A stretch of 64,000 nt of DNA from assembly GCA_963556195.1 (NCBI GenBank), contig OY744532.1, forward strand, positions 76,666,153 to 76,730,152, in the 5' to 3' direction. The DNA is from Sepiola atlantica (Eukaryota > Mollusca > Cephalopoda > Sepiida > Sepiolidae). Numbering within the stretch: position 1 is the stretch's first letter; every line of letters starts with the position of its first letter. The notes under the pieces are model-generated. The model made no database searches, was not told where the DNA came from, and saw only the letters and a program-made list of their open reading frames with translations. The position numbers and the translations under genes are program-made. Shown here piece after piece: positions 44,001 through 54,119 of the stretch.

Positions 44001-44639
44001 GGTAGATTGCTCTCATTCATGGAGGTAGATTGCTCTCATTCATGGAGGTAGATTGCTCTCATTCATGGAGGTAGATTTCTCTCATTCATGAAGGTAGATT
44101 GCTCTCATTCATGGAGGTAGATTGCTCTCATTCATGGAGGTAGATTGCTCTCATTCATGGAGGTAGATTGCTCTCATTCATGGAGGTAGATTTCTCTCAT
44201 TCATGGAGGTAGATTGCTCTCATTCATGGAGGTAGATTGCTCTCATTCATGGAGGTAGATTGCTCTCATTCATGCAGGTAGATTGCTCTCATTCATGCAG
44301 GTAGATTGCTCTCATTCATGGAGGTAGATTGCTCTCATTCATGGAGGTAGATTGCTCTCATTCATGGAGGTAGATTGCTCTCATTCATGGAGGTAGATTG
44401 CTCTCATTCATGGAGGTAGATTGCTCTCATTCATGGAGGTAGATTGCTCTCATTCATGCAGGTAGATTGCTCTCATTCATGGAGGTAGATTGCTCTCATT
44501 CATGGAGGTAGATTGCTCTCATTCATGGAGGTAGATTGCTCTCATTCATGGAGGTAGATTGCTCTCATTCATGGAGGTAGATTTCTCTCATTCATGGAGG
44601 TAGATTGCTCTCATTCATGGAGGTAGATTGCTCTCATTC
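41003..44639 (+). repeat. 23-bp minisatellite, about 158 copies
   Basis: Unit TTCATGGAGGTAGATTGCTC plus TCA, repeated with almost no length change over 3.6 kb. Variation is concentrated at two positions: ATGG/ATGC and ATTG/ATTT (rarely ATTA). A 23-bp unit cycles through all frames and each unit has a TAG, so no frame exceeds 69 bp: it is noncoding. Confidence 0.97.
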
Positions 44640-44847
44640 TGTCAGCTATGACCAGGCATAAGTCTTAAGTCATTTTTAATTATATTCTTAGTACTGCCTG
44701 TACTGAAGATTGAACCTTCAACAGACGATCACTTAGAACTGATTGTTACTTAGCACTTTATTCACTTGCACCATGTGGACAATTCTCATATAAATTTTGG
44801 GAGCCATAAACCTATTTTTGTTTTAGATGTGCAGTATAACTACTTAT

Positions 44848-44911
<64 letters not shown>

Positions 44912-44915
44912 TATA
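44640..44915. other. Intergenic, ends in TA run
   Basis: About 210 bp without recognisable content, then (TA)n at 44853-44907. Confidence 0.5.
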
Positions 44916-45247
44916 CAGGGTGATTCATAAGTCACTTAGCTATTTATTTTTGAAATTCTGAAGTTAAAAAATACGGTAATACAAAACAGAAAGTTTATTC
45001 AACAAATTCATTTATGGGAGTTTAAAATTACAGCAAATTTTCAAAATTTCCACCTTCGTTCTGCACGCATAGCTCCATTCTTTTTTTGCAAGGAATTTAC
45101 GACTCTTTGTAGCATATTTGATTGATTATGGTGTTGTGCGAAGGAGGCTTTCTGTTCACATCACGTTTCCATTGCCTTTCAACAAGTGTGGGAGATTCAT
45201 CAATGTAAATGACATTTTAAATAGCTAAGTAAAGTGACTTCTGAATC

Positions 45248-45251
<4 letters not shown>
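44916..45251 (-). mobile_element. Tc1/mariner-type MITE, internal-deletion derivative
   Basis: Termini CAGGGTGATTCATAAGTCAC and (other strand) AGGTGATTCAGAAGTCACTT are inverted repeats of about 33 bp, flanked by TA on both sides. The minus strand still encodes short pieces: RQWKRDVNRKPPSHNTI, like the N-terminal helix region of some IS630/mariner-group transposases, and RMELCVQNEGGNFENLL, like their C-terminus. The middle with the catalytic triad is missing, the normal way such MITEs arise. Confidence 0.7.

Positions 45252-45252
<1 letters not shown>

Positions 45253-45309
<57 letters not shown>
45253..45309. repeat. TA microsatellite
   Basis: About 28 TA units between two mobile elements. 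Confidence 0.95.
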
Positions 45310-45312
<3 letters not shown>

Positions 45313-45413
45313 ATAGATGAAAGAAGAGGGATAAACATGTACGAATGACAAATTTATTTCAACTTCGATTGTTCAATGCAAGGTGTATTCGGTAAAAACA
45401 TGTTTATTGTACT

Positions 45414-45462
45414 TTCCTTAAGCCAAGGCTTTTCAAAGATTAAAATCTTATCATCAGCGGAA
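45414..45462 (-). ncRNA. Hammerhead-like motif, left arm
   Basis: Minus strand: TTCC pairs with GGAA (one G-A mismatch next to the core); CTGATGA perfect; stem II AAGAT/ATCTT after a U-U first position; GAA; stem III AAGC/GCTT with loop CTTG; UA cleavage step. Confidence 0.5.
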
Positions 45463-45757
45463 TTACATAGATAGATAAGTTGGCAGTGGAAAAGCCGAAA
45501 TTCAAAATTTGAACTAAACATCTTTTTATTGGATTTACTTCATTCTTGAACTTTTTCAATGCTGCCTTCACGAAAACCCTTCTTTTCCATCTTTAAATCT
45601 CCTTTCACTGGACACCTTATCAACGGACATTTACCAACTGGACAGACCCCACATCTTTTTACAAGCACATTCTCACTTTCCATTACTTAATATTTTTTCA
45701 TATTTTTTCAAATTTTGAATTTTGACTTTTCCACTGCCAACTTATCTATCTATGTAA

Positions 45758-45806
45758 TTCCTCTGATGATAAGATTTTAAGCTTTGAAAAGCCTTGGCTT
45801 AAGGAA
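45758..45806 (+). ncRNA. Hammerhead-like motif, right arm
   Basis: TTCCT/AGGAA form an uninterrupted 5-bp stem I, CTGATGA is at 45763-45769, and stem III AAGC/GCTT is intact. Stem II is weaker than in the left arm (three pairs, AAG/CTT). Confidence 0.5.
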
Positions 45807-45997
45807 AGAACAATAAACATGTTTTTACCGAATACACCTTGCATTGAACAATCGAAGTTGAAATAAATTTATCATTCGTACATGATTATCCCTCTTCTTA
45901 CATCTATCTTTATAATTGCCCTATCTCGTATATTGAGTTTAAACCATTTCACTATAGGTTCTATCTACTAAAAGTATACTTTTAGTTTCATATTTTA

Positions 45998-46049
<52 letters not shown>

Positions 46050-46058
<9 letters not shown>

Positions 46059-46240
46059 GAATGATGAAAATAAAAATAAAAGTTTTAAAATTACAATGTT
46101 TATTACATCATCAGAAGTTCAAAACAAGGACGGATCTCATTATCCTTAATCCATGGATTTTCAAAGAAAAATTCTTTTCATCAGAGGATAACAATCGGTA
46201 ATGTAAGTATTACCGGTAACATTAAACTTTGAAAATTAAT

Positions 46241-46245
<5 letters not shown>
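46050..46245 (-). mobile_element. Single-arm relative of the 5.7 kb element
   Basis: On the minus strand: TTTCAAAGTTTAATGTTACC body, ribozyme motif, GATCCGTCCTTGTTTTGAAC, then TGTAATAAACATTGTAATTT tail. Order and several blocks match one arm of 5704-6077. TA and CA runs flank it. Confidence 0.65.
46140..46191 (-). ncRNA. Complete type I hammerhead-ribozyme-like motif
   Basis: Best example in the window. Minus strand: stem I TTATCCT/AGGATAA (7 perfect pairs); CTGATGA core; stem II AAAGA/TCTTT with loop ATTTT; GAA; stem III AATC/GATT with loop CATG; UA before the cut. Every strictly conserved core base is present. The only departure is an A-U first pair in stem II where G-C is usual. Confidence 0.7.
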
Positions 46246-46249
<4 letters not shown>

Positions 46250-46274
<25 letters not shown>

Positions 46275-46640
46275 GGCGATCTCCTGCCTCGACAGTAATC
46301 TCACATCAAAAATTCACCATAGGGTCTTTCCAGTCGTTTCTGGTCAATTTACTTCTTATGGTTGCGATCCAGTTTTACGTTGCAATTGAAAATGAAAAGA
46401 AAAGCCTCCACCCCCACACACACCACAGTCAAGTAAACAAGTCAGTGAATAGCTCCCCCACTTCATATTAATTTGATTCTGAAATTAAATTCCACCATAA
46501 TGCATTTCAGTTCATTCGTAAACAAATCAGCTGTATTTTAGTTATATTGATAAAGTATGGTATTTTATTTGAAAGAAGAAAGCAGTAAGGTATGCTATTT
46601 TATTTGAAGAAAAAAATTGGTAAATATCATATTTTAAATT
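46250..46640. other. No gene seen
   Basis: A TA run (46250-46274) is followed by unique AT-rich sequence. Two copies of a GGTATGCTATTTTATTTGAA block (46558, 46589) also recur, diverged, at about 47925-48000. Confidence 0.4.
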
Positions 46641-47070
46641 GACCGGCCCATTTAGCATAATTGTAAGAGTGTGTGCTACTCGTCCAGGAGACCAGGGTTC
46701 AATCCTCGGTCGAGTCATAGCAAAGATTTCAAAAATGGTCCTTGATGCCAACTTGCTAAACACTCAGCCTTGGGACTGTTGTGGTACCTCCAGACTACTG
46801 TCGGGGGGGGGGGGTATGGTTCTATACAGTCCTAGGAGATACACCCATCTGGATATTACTTCCTCTCTTTTATAAAGGTTTGGTTTATTGCTGATGGCTG
46901 AGGCATTCCTACTGGAGAATGCCGAAGGATTTGTTCATGGCTATTTTTGCAGAGCCTTCAGGAGTGTTGGTTCCATCACCACCACCACCACCACCACCAC
47001 CACGATCACCATTCAGCCTTGTGCTACATCTTTCTTCAGTAGGAAGAAACTAAATAAACAACTAATCTTC
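46641..47070 (+). mobile_element. tRNA-headed SINE with the shared SINE body
   Basis: Head: GGCCCATTTAGCATAATTGT (box A-like), then AGGGTTCAATCCTC (box B, 46694-46707) and CATAGCAAAGATTTCAAAAA, as in the 11.2 kb SINE. From about 46830 the sequence follows the body of copies A-E: CAGTCCTAGGAGATACACCC, TTTATTGCTGATGGCTGAGG and CTACTGGAGAATGCCGAAGG, then a GTGCTACATCTTTC end and AACTAAATAAACAA. A (G)12 run and an ACC microsatellite (46977-47001) interrupt it. Confidence 0.65.
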
Positions 47071-47077
47071 ACTGATC

Positions 47078-47116
47078 ATCAAGACCAAAGTGTAGTATCT
47101 GTTTCTGGTTACTTAG
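47078..47116 (+). repeat. U2 snRNA-like head after a SINE tail
   Basis: ATCAAGACCAAAGTGTAGTA then TCTGTTTCTGG matches the U2 heads at 19.9 and 22.4 kb minus the first bases. It follows the SINE tail closely, the same order as copies B and C. No body follows. Confidence 0.55.
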
Positions 47117-47119
47117 TCT

Positions 47120-48230
47120 TGCTCTCTGCTAATCACATTTCGGATATCAGCTCTGATCCCCTGCTCTGACCGGATTTATTTTTCTGTCTGCTAACAGGAC
47201 GCTTGTTGCAGTTTGGCTAACTACACCATCTTACATGATCAGCGGCTGTTGACTAGCGTCGCTTGTTCAACCATTGATTTGATCAGCTGCTTCTGTTGAT
47301 GTTTCGATAACTTCCTCTGGCTGTCGACATGAACAGCCCAGACACAATTTAGCTATCATTACATCCACACAGCCTTGAACCGAACTCATTAATCAACTTC
47401 CTTTCTTCCTGACCAGTCTCTTACGATCAATCGTTCTTTCCCAGGACAACCCCTGTTCTTTTTTCAGGACAATTTCTCTTTTAGCCGTCAAGCCGTTCTT
47501 CAACCTTGGTATGACGTCCACATCCGACCATCATCATTGCTGAAGCGACAAAACCTGTCCAGCTGTTTTTCAACCTCAATGTGATGTCCACATCCGACCA
47601 GCATTGTTGCAGAAGCGACCAAACCTGTCGAGTTGTTCTTCAACCTCAGTACGACGTCCACAACTGACTAGCATCGTTGGAGAGCAAGCAATCACTCAAC
47701 ATTAACGTCCCTACGATGATTGAACCTAAGCATTCGTAATTGTACCTTCTGGTCAAATAAAACGGTGCTATGCTTATATTGAACTTAATTCCTGTGTCTA
47801 TCATGTTTTTTTTGCATGTTGCTGTATTGTAATTGTGTCTAACAAATTGCAACGGTCAACCTCAACAGTCGTCCCCTCCCCAGTAATAGGGTATGATACT
47901 GTATCTGGAGTAAAACAATAGTTAGGTATGTTACTTTAGTTTGAAGAAGAAGTTAGTAGGGTGTGGATGGTATTTTAGTTGGCAAAAAAAATTGCTGTAT
48001 TTTATTTCAATAAGATGTAACCCTATATGATAGGTAGAAGGGCACACTTTTAATATGGCTGACATAATGTTTACCAGTGTGAAACATATTCCCACAAAAC
48101 TAAGAACTAGATTTTGATGACCGGTGTAATAAGTATGCATTTATCTATCTGGAGAGAAGTGCATTCGAAATGACAATAAAAGTGTAAGAAACAGATGAAC
48201 AGGACAAGAAGATGCTTGGAAATACCACTA
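47120..48230. other. Unclassified repeat with three ~71-bp units
   Basis: Three imperfect tandem units at about 47489-47700 share TTCTTCAACCT, GACGTCCACATCCGACCA and AAGCGAC-AAACCTGTC. An AATAAAACGG stretch (47757) could be a poly(A) signal, so an LTR or other TE end is possible. No protein was recognised. Confidence 0.4.
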
Positions 48231-50056
48231 TATAAAATGAGGAACTGGTCCAGCTATAAGAGGAAAAAATAGTACGAGAAGCCGTGAGTAAGATAAATAA
48301 ATGTCAGGCGTTGTTGCAGAAATGTTGAAGATGAAACAGGCATTGGAATGATTACAGATATGACAAATCAGATCATAAAAGAAGAGGTTATTCTGAAGGA
48401 CTTAGTACAATTGTGAATTGTTACATAAGTAAAGGGAGAGTGCTTAATAGTTAATTAAAGAAGCTTAAAGTTTATGGATCAGGTCCTGAAAGTTATTTAG
48501 GGAATAATTGAGCAGCTAATAAGAGGTCAGATATGCAGAGATGATAGAATAGATATTTATCCTGAGACAAATGCAAGAGAAGTACCTTGGTAAAAAGAAG
48601 AACCTGTATTTTTCTTGGATCTAGAGAAAGCTTTTGACAGAGTGCCAAGACAGGTTGCCTGGTAGGCTTTGCATAAACTAGGGCCAAACGAGTAGTTGGC
48701 GAAGGTTGTTCAAGCAATATACGGAAATGCTCAAAGTCATGTTAGAATTAATAGCACATTTAGTGACAGCTTTAATGTTGAAGTAGGAGTACATCAGAGT
48801 TCTGTACTGAGTTCGTTGCTTTTCATTGGTGTTGTAGAAGACTTGTCCAGAGAGTTCCGTACTGGTTGTGCAGAAGAGATACTGTACACTGATAATTTAG
48901 TACTTGCCTGTGAAACAATGGAAGGTCTATTTGTTAAGTTAAAAATTTGGCGTCCATAAAATCAGATCAGATCACTGATAATCTCTTCTTTGCTTCTATA
49001 ACAATGTCCAGCGAATCTCATTTTCCTCTCTTTTATTACTGATGATATTTTAGACAAGTTGACATACAGCCGTTTGTTAGATGGGTGATCTGATTTTATG
49101 GATGCCAACACATGGAACAGTTAAAGTTGGTCGACCCTATAAGACGTACACAAAACAGTTGATTGAAGATACTGGTTCTCAACTCGAAGATCTTCACGGA
49201 GTCATGACGAACAGGGAAATATTGAGGAGTTGGGTCAATATGGTCCGGGCAACCAGCCGATCTGATAGATAGATAAATAGATAGATAGATAGATAGATAG
49301 ATAGAAAAATTTGGAGGAATGATATAAAAATAAAGGTCTAAGAGTGGATGTTACCAAGACCAAAGTGATAATCAGTGGTTGTAGCGTTGGAAAGCCTCCA
49401 GTAAGAGGAAATTCTCCTGCTCAGTTTGTGGAAAGGGAGTCGGGTGCAACTCAATTTTTTGGCATTGAGTACACAAGAAGTGCAGTGGAATTACTGGTAG
49501 GTTGAGAGAAGATAATTAGTTTATGTGGATGGCAAAGCTGGTCAGATTGTTCAGAAGTTTTGTTACCTTGGTGATTCTATTACAAACCAGCATAGCGTTA
49601 CCACAGTTGATCAAGAAAAAAAGTCTATCAGACACATGTACACAGTGTGAAATCTGTCCAGTGAGGGTTGAGGACATGCGTTGCATGGAGAGAAATGATA
49701 CGAGAATGATACGATGGATGTATAATGTAAATCTTAAAGACAGGCTTAGATCTGATGACCTCAGAGGAAGATTAAATCACGGTGAAAGAATGGATGAGAG
49801 TTCTTGGGTTAGTAGATGTAGAACAATTGAAGTAGCAAGTTCAGTTCACAGGGGAAGGCCAAAGAAAAAATGGGAGGAAGTGATAAGGATGGATTTGAGA
49901 GAAAGAAGGATAAATAAAGACCTGGACCGAGATAGGTTAGTTTGGAAGTCAATTTCAAAAAAGCCATCCAATGCATGCCAGCATGTAAAACAGACGTTAA
50001 ACCGATGATGGTGATAATGATGATGATGATGTTGGTGGTGGTGATGATGATTAGTA

Positions 50057-50088
<32 letters not shown>

Positions 50089-50098
50089 ATGATGATCT
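48230..50098 (+). pseudogene. LINE family L3 reverse transcriptase to 3' tail
   Basis: The longest L3 copy. Early degraded part 48238-48590. Palm motif A is FFLDLEKAFDRVPR (about 48610). Motif B is VGVHQSSVLSSLLF (48785) with G changed to S. The catalytic box is LYTDNLVLA where YADDL is expected, so it is inactive. After an insertion (48951-49304) it continues RVDVTKTKVIISG. Its C-terminal frame (49523-50008) has MIRWMYNVNLKDRLRSDDLR, MDESSWVSRCRTIEVA and LVWKSIS. The element ends with mixed GAT/GTG/CTG triplets (50010-50098). This copy links the RT to the (GAT)n-tailed 3' ends elsewhere in the window. Confidence 0.75.
48951..49304 (+). mobile_element. Twin-primed (5'-inverted) LINE insertion
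   Basis: Bordered by AAAAATTTGG at 48941-48950 and 49305-49314. The right part (about 49085-49304, plus) encodes LILWMPTHGTVKVGRPYKTY and LIEDTGSQLEDLHGVMTNRE, ending in a (GATA)n tail. The left part (48951-49079) is the directly upstream coding segment in inverted orientation (SSVIKERKMRFAGHCYRSKE, ending SDLILWT). The two parts overlap by about 20 bp. This is the signature of twin priming. Confidence 0.8.
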
Positions 50099-50099
50099 A

Positions 50100-50750
50100 T
50101 TGTAGCATAAACTCTGGTATGGATCAGATAGACGATTGGCTTTTGTCTTTGTCTACTATGACTCAAGCGATAATATAAAGGATTTGTGTGAAAAATGGAA
50201 GGTAAAAACTGGTAAAAACTGGATCAACCCATTATTGCCCATGGCCCCTTTTTAGGGACCAGAAGGATAGTTAACCATATTTCAGCAACATCTGTATTTT
50301 TCAGAGATATCTATAGTTAGTCATAATTATCGAAGTATCTTTCAAATATGACACCTACTGTCTGATGTATGTTGGCAACACTGATGTCTCAGATTTCAGT
50401 ATACTGTGAAAATCTAGTGGAGTGGAAGGATACCATAAGTTTCCTCTGTTATTCAATCAAAAGCCGAAGCACAAAAAGGTTTTAGCTCTTCTTGCCTCAC
50501 CCGACACACTGCAGGGTGGACCACTCCTGGTAACTCGTAACTATGACAACACATACGCCTAACATATGCATAAAATTCTAGGTATGTGAGACACATTCCG
50601 TCAACTTTTTTACACACATAAGCACACACGCTTTTCAGACTTTCCTAGACACGTATGTGTTTTACGCACACAGTTCAACTGGGAGCAAACCTAGTTAGGC
50701 TTATAAGAGCTCTTCTTAGTAGAAAATGTGAAGACACACTCCTATATATT
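50100..50750. other. No gene seen
   Basis: Nothing recognised besides a duplicated GGTAAAAACT (50201-50220). Confidence 0.4.
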
Positions 50751-50754
50751 ATTA

Positions 50755-51000
50755 GTAAAAAGCGAACCTTGGATTTACTTTCGGCAACCTCGTAACTCTT
50801 GCTTTCCTTATTTTGTCCTTTAGTCCTCATATTCCACGAGCGATGTTTCTGACAAAGGGGGAAGAATTGCTGTTTTCTGAGTAGGAATCTATCAATCTAA
50901 CACTTATTGTTGGCTAGTTTTTGACCTTGAAGTAGTATTTTTTAGCTCCTTACATCAAGTGGCTTCATGCCTTGTCTGAAGCGATTTCCATAAAAAAAAG
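50755..51000 (+). repeat. Dispersed repeat R3 (LINE 3' end), direct
   Basis: Reverse complement of the copies at 24662-24870 and 62080-62325. It contains CAAAGGGGGAAGAATTGCTG and ends CAAGTGGCTTCATGCCTTGT, then TTTCCATAAAAAAAAG, an A-rich 3' tail. Confidence 0.65.
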
Positions 51001-51119
51001 TAATGAAAATTGCTGTACGAAAGGAAAAGCAAAACCATTTTATAACAACAAAAGGGTTTACTTAATTACCAGGTGGAAGAAAGTTGGACAGTATCCGAGT
51101 GAGGAAAGGAAAAGTAGAA

Positions 51120-51390
51120 AGTTCTTTGGGCTTTTGGATGTCTATGAGTAGTTATCTTCAGGCGAAAATAGTTGATGCTTGGGCGTCCAGTGGAGCGGGA
51201 CAGGAGAGAGAAAGTCTTTCCTCGTTGCTTTTAAGGATTCTTTCTGCTGACTAACCATGATTCCCAAAGGGGCTGAAGTAATTCTTCAGGGAACAGATGA
51301 AATCAATGTGCCCTGCAAGCTGATTAGTCAGTGTGTGACCAAATTGCATAACAGGGACATTTCTCCGAGAGAGAAAATAAGTAATTATTT
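51120..51390 (-). repeat. Dispersed repeat R2, third copy
   Basis: Shares AATCAATGTGCCCTGCAAGC, GTGTGTGACCAAATTGCAT and CTCCGAGAG with 16760-16890 in the same orientation, at lower identity. Confidence 0.45.
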
Positions 51391-51394
51391 ATGA

Positions 51395-52560
51395 CTGTTA
51401 CAGGCTCGCATGAAATAAATGTGGTATCTTGAACATATCGTAATCGTTTTGTTCGTTGCTTGTACGATAAAGTATATATGGGACGAATGCTGTTTAATCG
51501 TCCACAAAACCCCAAACAAGTTACTCCTTAGCTGATATTACTCCCAGGTCCACTCTTTGTATACAAACAACAAATAGTATCTAAACGATAGATTATAAAT
51601 AGACGGGAATAATAAATACTATTACTCCGGGTCAGAGTGGACCTGGGAGTGATGGCAACAAAGGAGTAACTCCATACTCCCCAAAACGCCCAAATTTGGG
51701 CCTCACCAGATTTATGTCAAAAAACAAATGAACTCCGAAATGAATTAACATACAAGCCATTCGTATACAAAACATACATGCGCTTTCGGCATAAAAATGA
51801 CCCCGAAAGACTTGACCCAACAACAGACCAAATCTACCTATCTTGGTCAATAGAGCTATCTGACTTTTTAGTGAGGTGTGGATAGGTTGACCTATGCCTG
51901 GGGTTCCTAAACTAATTTCTGACCCAGACATATTTTAAATTTTTAGTTGTATTTGTTTATTTGTTGTCCTCCCTTTTGCTAGTGTGTCTAGGTACCCTGC
52001 TTCTTTTGTGCACTGGATGAGTAATTGTGTGTGGTGCAAATTGTGAGAGAAGGGGGGCAGGGCGGTGGAAGGGGGGGGGGCTACTTTAAAAATAGGACAA
52101 GACACAGTATTAACAATTGCTGTTGTTGTTGTTAGTTGATTGGTTAGTGGCTGGCCCATTTCTTCCCTCTCTTTTTAAATGGAATTAAACTACTCATTGC
52201 GAGTTATTTTCGGCCTCATCTTTGGATTAAAGCAGATGCAGTTTCATAAATTTAGTCGGTTTATTTTTCCCTCACTTTAAAAGAAAGAAGAAAAAAAAAA
52301 AAAAGACGACGCCAACGCGGGTAATTTCCATAATTTCGTGGCGCAAAAAAGTTATGTAAGTTTTTTATTCTTATTTATTTATTTGATCTTTACGACATTG
52401 AATACTTCATTAAAAAGAAAGAAAAAACCCAAAACAAAACAAAACAAAAACTAATGCAATAAACTGAAACACGACGCAGTGCGAGCAAGGTAAACCTTTA
52501 TTTAAATAAGCTTTACAAAAGTATGTTATATTTCGGTGAATTTGTAGGTTAACACCCTTC
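51395..52560. other. No gene seen; short inverted repeat
   Basis: ACTCCCAGGTCCACTCT (51540) is mirrored by AGAGTGGACCTGGGAGT (51633). The same block, diverged, borders the SINE at 56.4 kb. A 99-codon minus frame (51632-51931) has no recognisable domain. Confidence 0.4.
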
Positions 52561-52567
52561 ACTGAAT

Positions 52568-53860
52568 CACACCCCCCCCCCCTCCTAAAAATAAAATTCT
52601 AACTTTTTAGGTGATTACGTGTGAACACCTTGCAACATTTGGTGGAAAGAAGAAAAAAATAAATTATTTTACAATTTAGAGTAGGGGATCATTTTCGTAT
52701 ATAAATTTTACATAAAATGATCCCCCATTTCCAGGCCATTCTCGTTTTGGGGTGCTTTTTCGGTATTTACCCATCACTTGTTTTGGCAATTTAAAAAAAA
52801 AAGATTTTCTGTGTACACTTACCTATTATGTTGATTTTTTTTTTTTTACCCAATATTTTAGATTTTAGAGTGGGGGATCACCTTCCTATATAAATTTAAC
52901 GTAAAATGATCACCCATCTCTTGACCATTAACAATTTTCGGAAACCTATTGTAGAAAAAAAAGTTTAATCAATTTTTGTTTTGTTTTGTTTTGTTTTTAT
53001 TTTGTCTTTTATTTTACAACGGTAACAATTTTTTGGGTGGGTGGGGAGGGGGACGTTTTTTAACGACCAATTTTTCTTTTTGCATAGTTTTTGGTGTCTT
53101 TTTTATTTTTATTTCTACAGTTCCAAAGTACTTGTTCAGAACAGCGCGCAAGTGATATAATTAGTTTTTGTTTTTGGTCCGACAGTTTCCGCATAACAAA
53201 ACTTGGTGCTTATTTACAACAGGGTCCCTGGGTGTGAGCGATCGATGGAATAGCCAAGGGCAATAAGCACCTACATTTTATTAATCTATAAAATTATACC
53301 GTGGAAAGTACCCCGGTGAAGAAATCAAAAATAATTATTTAATTTTCATTTTTTTTATTTAATAAATATATATTTTATTATTATTGCATATGTGTTTCTT
53401 TCTTTTTTAAATTCTAACAATAACAACCAAGTTATTGCCCATGGCTATTCCATCGATCGCTCACACTCAAAATGTCGGCGAATAGACGTTGTACATCGCC
53501 CTTATGGAAATGGAAAAATCGTTCTAATTAAAGTTCTACTTGATATTTTTAAATTCTTTTGCGTACCGTGAGTGAGAAACTATGCCTGAGTAAGTACAAA
53601 ATACTGATTTTACATGAAAATATTTTTTCCAGGGACCCTGTTGTAAATAAGCACCCAAAACTTCTTTTTGTTGTTGTTGTTGTTGTTGCATTGCGTGTGT
53701 TGCTTCTTTTTTGTGTGATTTGGAAACACTCGTCCTCTGAATGTATGCGCTCTGGCCATGCCTTTGCCCCCACTTTCGAGCACCGTCAGAAACGATACGC
53801 AAATGAATCCCGAACGCACTAGTTTACCCATGCAACAGAAACTGGCGAATGAGCGCAGCT
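52568..53860 (+). repeat. Dispersed repeat R1 carrying a MITE
   Basis: Matches 2143-2740 (direct) and 1465-1640 (inverted). Interrupted at 53205-53655 by a MITE; the parts on either side align to adjacent bases around 2545-2577 of the other copy. Family unknown, no protein. Confidence 0.65.
53205..53655. mobile_element. hAT-type MITE with perfect 8-bp duplication
   Basis: Terminal inverted repeats of 27 bp, GGTGCTTATTTACAACAGGG plus TCCCTGG, are exact. CAAAACTT flanks it at 53197-53204 and 53656-53663. An inner inverted repeat (TGAGCGATCGATGGAATAGC at 53235, mirrored at 53440-53460) is off-centre, leaving about 165 bp extra on the right. No transposase. The 8-bp duplication points to a hAT enzyme. 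Confidence 0.85.
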
Positions 53861-54119
53861 CGTCAGCATCCCCACCTGACCTATATACACTCTACGGGCA
53901 ATGCCTTAACTTAAAATATAAATAAATTGATCCGAGATTTATACACTTATACTGTCTCTTGTCGTTTATCTTTGTTCATCCCATATTCCACCTTCCGTGT
54001 TTCAACATTGCATTGATCCTGCCTCGGAATTCTCACATTCATACTTGTTTACCAGCAATACTTCAAGCAAACTACCATTTTCTTTTTCCTTTTTTATTTT
54101 TTTAGGTTTTTAGTATTTT

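Larger units (their letters stand above)
45307..45920. mobile_element. Foldback element with one hammerhead-like motif per arm
   Basis: Arms of about 205 bp (45307-45511, 45710-45915) mirror each other around a 200-bp single-copy centre. Outward order in each arm: a CAAAATTTGAA/AAGTTGGCAGTGG body, the ribozyme motif, an AATAAACATGTTTTTACCG tail and ACACCTTGCATTGAACAATC, then TA-rich ends. A damaged single arm lies at 7995-8145. Confidence 0.75.

Noticed and set aside
41003..44639. CRISPR-like regular array
   Set aside because: Units are contiguous with no unique spacers, and the DNA is eukaryotic. It is a minisatellite.
46100..46120. TCATCAG on the plus strand just left of the good motif
   Set aside because: On the minus strand it gives CTGATGA but no GAA box or stem follows; it is in the tail of the same element.
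46641..46720. Functional tRNA gene
   Set aside because: Boxes A and B are recognisable, but the acceptor arms do not pair and the head is fused to a SINE body. The same holds for 11230-11310 and 33610-33682.
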